Assembly: GCF_947179515.1 (NCBI RefSeq)
Contig: NC_067473.1
Location: 78,852,936 to 78,916,935, forward strand
Direction: 5' to 3'
From: Apodemus sylvaticus
Taxonomy: Eukaryota > Chordata > Mammalia > Rodentia > Muridae
DNA: 64,000 nt
The notes under the pieces were generated by a model that was given only the letters and a program-made list of their open reading frames with translations, was not told where the DNA came from and did no database searches. Below are positions 60,511 to 64,000 of the stretch, in pieces (position 1 is the stretch's first letter; each line of letters begins with the position of its first letter). The position numbers were made by a program, and so were the translations under genes.

Positions 60511-60606
60511 GTGCCACACTCCCTAAATCCATCTCTCTCTTTTTATGCCCCCTTCATTGGTGCCAAAACCTGGGAACAAACCCATCAGATGGTAGAGCCT
60601 TTAAGA

Positions 60607-60803
60607 CTGGCTCTCAACCTGTGGGTAGAGTTTGGCAGCACCTTTGGCAAACCTCTACCTCCAAAAATATTTATATTACAGTTTATAACAGTAGCAAAAT
60701 TGTAGTTATGAAGTAGCAACAAAAGTAATTTAATGGTTGGAGTCATCACAACATGAGGAACTGTATTAAAGGGTCGCAGCATTAGGAAGGTTGGGAACCT
60801 CTG
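60607..60803. mobile_element. Non-autonomous hAT-type element (URR1-like)
   Basis: The ends are inverted repeats (ggctctcaacctg at the left, caggttgggaacc type at the right), as in hAT-Charlie elements. The interior 'cagtagcaaaattgtagtta' and 'tgaggaactgtattaaaggg' matches a very common rodent repeat that I believe is URR1. Flanking 8-bp direct repeats, ctttaaga (60,599-60,606) and gtttaaga (60,804-60,811), differ at one base and have the length expected for hAT. Confidence 0.75.
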
Positions 60804-60887
60804 GTTTAAGAGATTTCAGTGGAAGGAAAAAAAATTGCTGGAGCTCTTATCTTCAAAGGAATATTAGACTCTGGCCTCTTCCTGGTT

Positions 60888-60945
60888 TGTTATTTGTTTG
60901 TTTGTTTTGTTGTTTGTTTGTTTTGTTGTTTGTTTGTTTTTGCTT
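60888..60945. repeat. (TTTG)n microsatellite
   Basis: Imperfect TTTG/TTTTG run. Confidence 0.93.
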
Positions 60946-63495
60946 CCTGGTTACCAGGAAGTAAGCAGCATTGCTTTCCTTACAGTCTCTCTAGAATGAC
61001 CATGTTCACAGACCACCGAGCGTGTGACCCAAGTGGCCTCTGTTCCTTTAACTAAGTTCTCTGATGGTAGCTTTGTCTCAGCGAAGGAAAGCTACCACCA
61101 TACTAAGAAATGTTCACTGAAACATAAGTTATAAGGCCTCAAACTTCGCTGAAACCTTGCTCTGGAAATCAGATGGGCTAGATTTCAAATATTTGCAAAA
61201 AGATGAAAAGACCAGTTACCTGCTTGCCTGCCTGCCCATGCCTGCCCCATGGATTCTGGTGTAACTGGCAACAAGGAGCGCCAAGGCTGCCCACCAAGTC
61301 CTGGCTGCTCTCATATACAGCAGAGTACTGAGCATGCTCCAAAGCCCGGCTAACATCAGACCAGGGTATTTGAATTTAACTGTAGTATTGACCCACCGTC
61401 TACATGGATTCCAGAATCCACAACTGTTCTTGGGTCTCAGGGATTTGGGGTAGAGAACTTACTAGAGGTTAGAATATTCCTGATGACATTTCCTGAAATA
61501 AAACATTTGAATGCAGAGAGAGGCAGTTCCTTGGTCCAGCTAACAGCGTGGCGGTCACTGGCTGACTCTCCACCATTTGTTTATTTTCTGACCCCGTTTA
61601 GCATTTCCACAAGTGATTTTGGGACTGTTGGTTACGCTTTGAATCCAAACAACAAAAAGTTACTGTTTAAAAAGCAAACCCAATTCTTTGCTGGTTCCCG
61701 AAAATGCCATTAATTTTTTAAAACCATTCTCCACGGGTAGATAATTCTTTAAATGTTGGACTTCACAGTATTTACTCACTTCCTATTTAATGAAATGGTT
61801 CTCTTTCAAATTTCAATAGATTATTAAAAACCACTCAACAGAGAAGAGAAAATTATGCATTGTTGCCTAGCTGTAATACATCAATAAATAGACCTGCTAG
61901 CCAGTGTATATTTTAAATCATACAATAAATTAGTTCCCAGAGTATTAACTAAGTGCAATTCAGACAGCTTAATTTAGAGGCATTCTTGTTATGCTAAGCA
62001 GTCCTCACTAATGAAAGGGAAGCAGGGGAGCTAAAGAGGCTGCTGGCAAATACTTAGAGTCAAATTGGGAGTGGCTATTGTTTACTGTTTCCTTTGTTTT
62101 CAGGAAGCAAGCCGTGCATGTGGATTTTTTTTAAAGCTAAGGAAACCAAACAAAAATCAAGAATCCAGTCTTTGAAAAGAGAGGATGGCGTCCTCAGCAG
62201 CAGGACTTTCATAACTCCATGTTCCAGAATAGGGAACCACAGAAGGGAAACCGGCTGTGGCTGTAATAAACAACGCAGCCCTGGGTTATTCTAAACTATT
62301 CATTATCTCTGCAGGTCTAGGCTGTCGCCTGGAAGACACCCTGCCTTATCTAAGTGTAGAGAAGACATCTCTTTCACTGCAAGATGTATTAAAATGCACA
62401 CATGTGTAGGGGAGGTGGGAGGAGGGAGGGAGAAGGGACGGAGGGGGAGACAGGTCTAAGGATGAAACTGAAGCAGTTTGGTTTGAATGCGCTCAGCACC
62501 AGAGACTATGGTGAGCAGCCTGCGAACAACCATGACCCATTTAGCCTCAAGTGCCTTCGTGTCCATCAGAAGCCGGCTCTCAGGGTGCCCAGTGTGGTAC
62601 CTAATCAGAGCCATAGAGAAGGAGCTATGCTGAGGAGCGGAATCAAGGAGGGCTTCCTGGAAGGAGCTTGGGAATTGAGTTTTGATAGGCCAAAGGGGAT
62701 ATTGTAGTGGCCAAAGCAGCAAAGCCCTTTATCAGGCAGGTGTGGAAACCCCGTGGGGCTTGCCAGGCACAGCACTCTCGTGGGGAGTGACATGGTATCT
62801 TGCTTTGTCTCTCAGGGTCCTAAGTGGGCAGCAGGGAGAGCAGGAGTGAGGTCTGAGCAAGTCTTCCTTAAGCCAAGTAGAGTTTAGACTTCAGCCAAGG
62901 GAGCCAGTTAGAGGCTTTAAGCACGACCAGACTTGCAGCTTGGAAAAGTACTGAGGCAAGGGTCAACGGATGAGTTTAGATCTGCTAAGGAGCTCCTGGG
63001 AAAGGAAAGAATTAAACAATGGCAGTTGAAAATACAAATTTAGCAAGCTCTTGAGCGGCATCCTTTAGAACACTGCCACGAGGCAGCAAGAGTTCCATTT
63101 GGGAATTTTCAGTGTGGGAAAGCCCTTATGGCTTTTCAATGCTTCCCCTAAACGCAGCACTATTTTTATTGCTTTGTATGAATGCAGTGCTATGCTTTTT
63201 AAGTAGTTCTCTGTGGTTTCTATGACGAGCATTAGGGAATGAATCGAACCAGGCCGAGGAGCAGGAGACTCCAAAGCAGATGTGAGAGCTGTCAGCTGAG
63301 AGCCAGGTGTGGGGGGACGGCAGTGATGGCTGTCCTTCATTTTCTGGTAAGACTTACGGCAAAGGCAAAGTGTGATCTCAGCAGAGCACACCAGCTGACT
63401 CCTTGTCTGGATGGGAATGAGAAGGATTCTGAAGGAAAGAATCCTGTTCTCCTGCTGAAGCTGCAAGGAACAAGGACCAGCTGAGCCTGATGATC
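60946..63495. other. Cpvl intron, no exon recognised
   Basis: Mostly unique. A G/A-rich patch lies at about 62,408-62,455. The AT-rich stretch 61,720-62,100 has no repeat signature. No CPVL-like peptide was found on the minus strand. Confidence 0.4.
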
Positions 63496-63600
63496 TGACA
63501 AGTTGTTTCTTGTGGCTGACTAGTTGTTTCTTGTTGCTGACTAGTTGTTTCTTGTGGCTGACTAGTTGTTTCTTGTGGCTGACTAGTTGTTTCTTGGTGC
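63496..63600. repeat. 21-bp tandem repeat, five copies
   Basis: Five head-to-tail units of tgactagttgtttcttgtggc type, at 63,496, 63,517, 63,538, 63,559 and 63,580, with one to three differences between them. The 21-bp period gives a 7-residue repeat in a minus-strand frame, which I regard as accidental. Confidence 0.97.
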
Positions 63601-64000
63601 CGAGCCACTGGCTGGTGGAGTTGAGTTGGAAGGGAGCTGAAGGAAGCCATTTCTGATTTTATCTTTTCTCGACTCCAGCATCGGCAGGGGATATATATGG
63701 AAAGGAACAAACACTATTACAACCAAAGCACCCAGAGACATGGGCATGCTGCAGTCAGTGCAGTTGATGGGAGCCAGAAAAGTAGGCAGCAGAAGGCAAG
63801 AGGAAGAGAAAACTAACCACAAGCCCTAAGACCCAGAGACGATGCAAAGCCTCCCTCACATAAAAAGCTCAGGTAAGTAAAAGATAACAAGGACGAAGAT
63901 TGTGTTCAATAACCCGACTTCTTAGGCAACAAGGACGCAGTTTATGCGAAAGACACATGCCATCTAGTCAGGTCATAGGCACAGCGAGTTGGGAACAAGA
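63601..64000. other. Right edge, Cpvl intron, no gene seen
   Basis: Apparently unique sequence to the window edge. Confidence 0.4.

Larger units (their letters stand above)
54629..64000 (-). other. Cpvl: Last intron of Cpvl (5' part beyond window)
   Basis: From the acceptor of the terminal exon to the window edge no other exon of the gene is visible. The intron holds an octamer minisatellite, an old L1 piece, a B3-like SINE end, an Lx L1 3' end with a GA tract, an LTR-like element, a hAT-type element and a 21-bp tandem array, listed separately. The rest looks unique. Confidence 0.7.

Noticed and set aside
61220..61314. Minus-strand candidate first exon: ATG, a hydrophobic signal-peptide-like stretch (ALALLVAS), then CAG|GTAAC donor
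   Set aside because: It would join the terminal Cpvl exon out of phase and hit a stop at once (AG + GTAA). There is no promoter evidence, and the peptide matches nothing I know.
63378..63710. 110-codon minus frame containing five ETTSQPQ-type repeats
   Set aside because: The 7-residue repeats come from a 21-bp tandem array. The flanks look like unique intron with no coding features.
54629..64000. Search for the penultimate Cpvl exon on the minus strand
   Set aside because: No acceptor/donor pair enclosing a CPVL-like peptide (the region preceding VIVRGGGH) was found. The exon is assumed to lie beyond the right edge.

Overview
The window is rodent nuclear DNA and almost certainly mouse (genus Mus). 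The repeats decide this. There is a B1 SINE with the mouse-type 'gatttctgagttcgaggcc' core, several B2 and B3 SINEs, L1 3' ends of the rodent Lx/L1Md kind, rodent MaLR-like LTRs, and many long uninterrupted CA, TA, GA and CT microsatellites. The two protein-coding pieces, Tril and the end of Cpvl, are neighbours in the same orientation in mammals. By established synteny this would be mouse chromosome 6 (human 7p14-p15). That placement is recalled, not computed.

Layout. Positions 1-3,277 are the 3' flank and probable 3' UTR of Tril, with a B2 SINE and a (TA)n(GA)n tract at the far left. Positions 3,278-5,713 (minus) are the complete, intron-free Tril coding sequence (811 aa), inside a CpG island of about 3.3-6.6 kb that also covers its 5' UTR and presumed promoter. 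From about 6.6 to 54.4 kb lies a gene-poor intergenic stretch dominated by repeats. These include a twin-primed (5'-inverted) L1 at 11.8-14.4 kb, L1 3' ends near 20.8, 24.3 and 48.6-50.8 kb, B1/B2/B3 SINEs, MIR relics, MaLR-like LTRs near 29.0, 42.6 and 53.9 kb, an inverted pair of LTR-like TATA-bearing sequences at 32.1 and 33.6 kb, a 34-nt U2 snRNA retro-fragment with target-site duplications at 33.3 kb, and a solo ERV LTR at 51.6-52.4 kb. Positions 54,518-54,628 (minus) are the terminal coding exon of Cpvl, with two poly(A) signals just downstream. From 54.63 kb to the right edge is the last Cpvl intron, with an octamer minisatellite, an Lx L1 3' end, an LTR-like element and a small hAT-type element. 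I found no further Cpvl exon in it.

How it works together. Tril is a membrane leucine-rich-repeat accessory protein of TLR4 (and TLR3) signalling. Cpvl is a serine carboxypeptidase of the secretory/lysosomal pathway, abundant in macrophage-lineage cells. Both are read leftward here. They share no operon-like arrangement, and nothing in the sequence links them functionally. I found no previously undescribed biological system. The items most worth a second look are the U2 retro-fragment, the inverted LTR-like pair around it, and the twin-primed L1.
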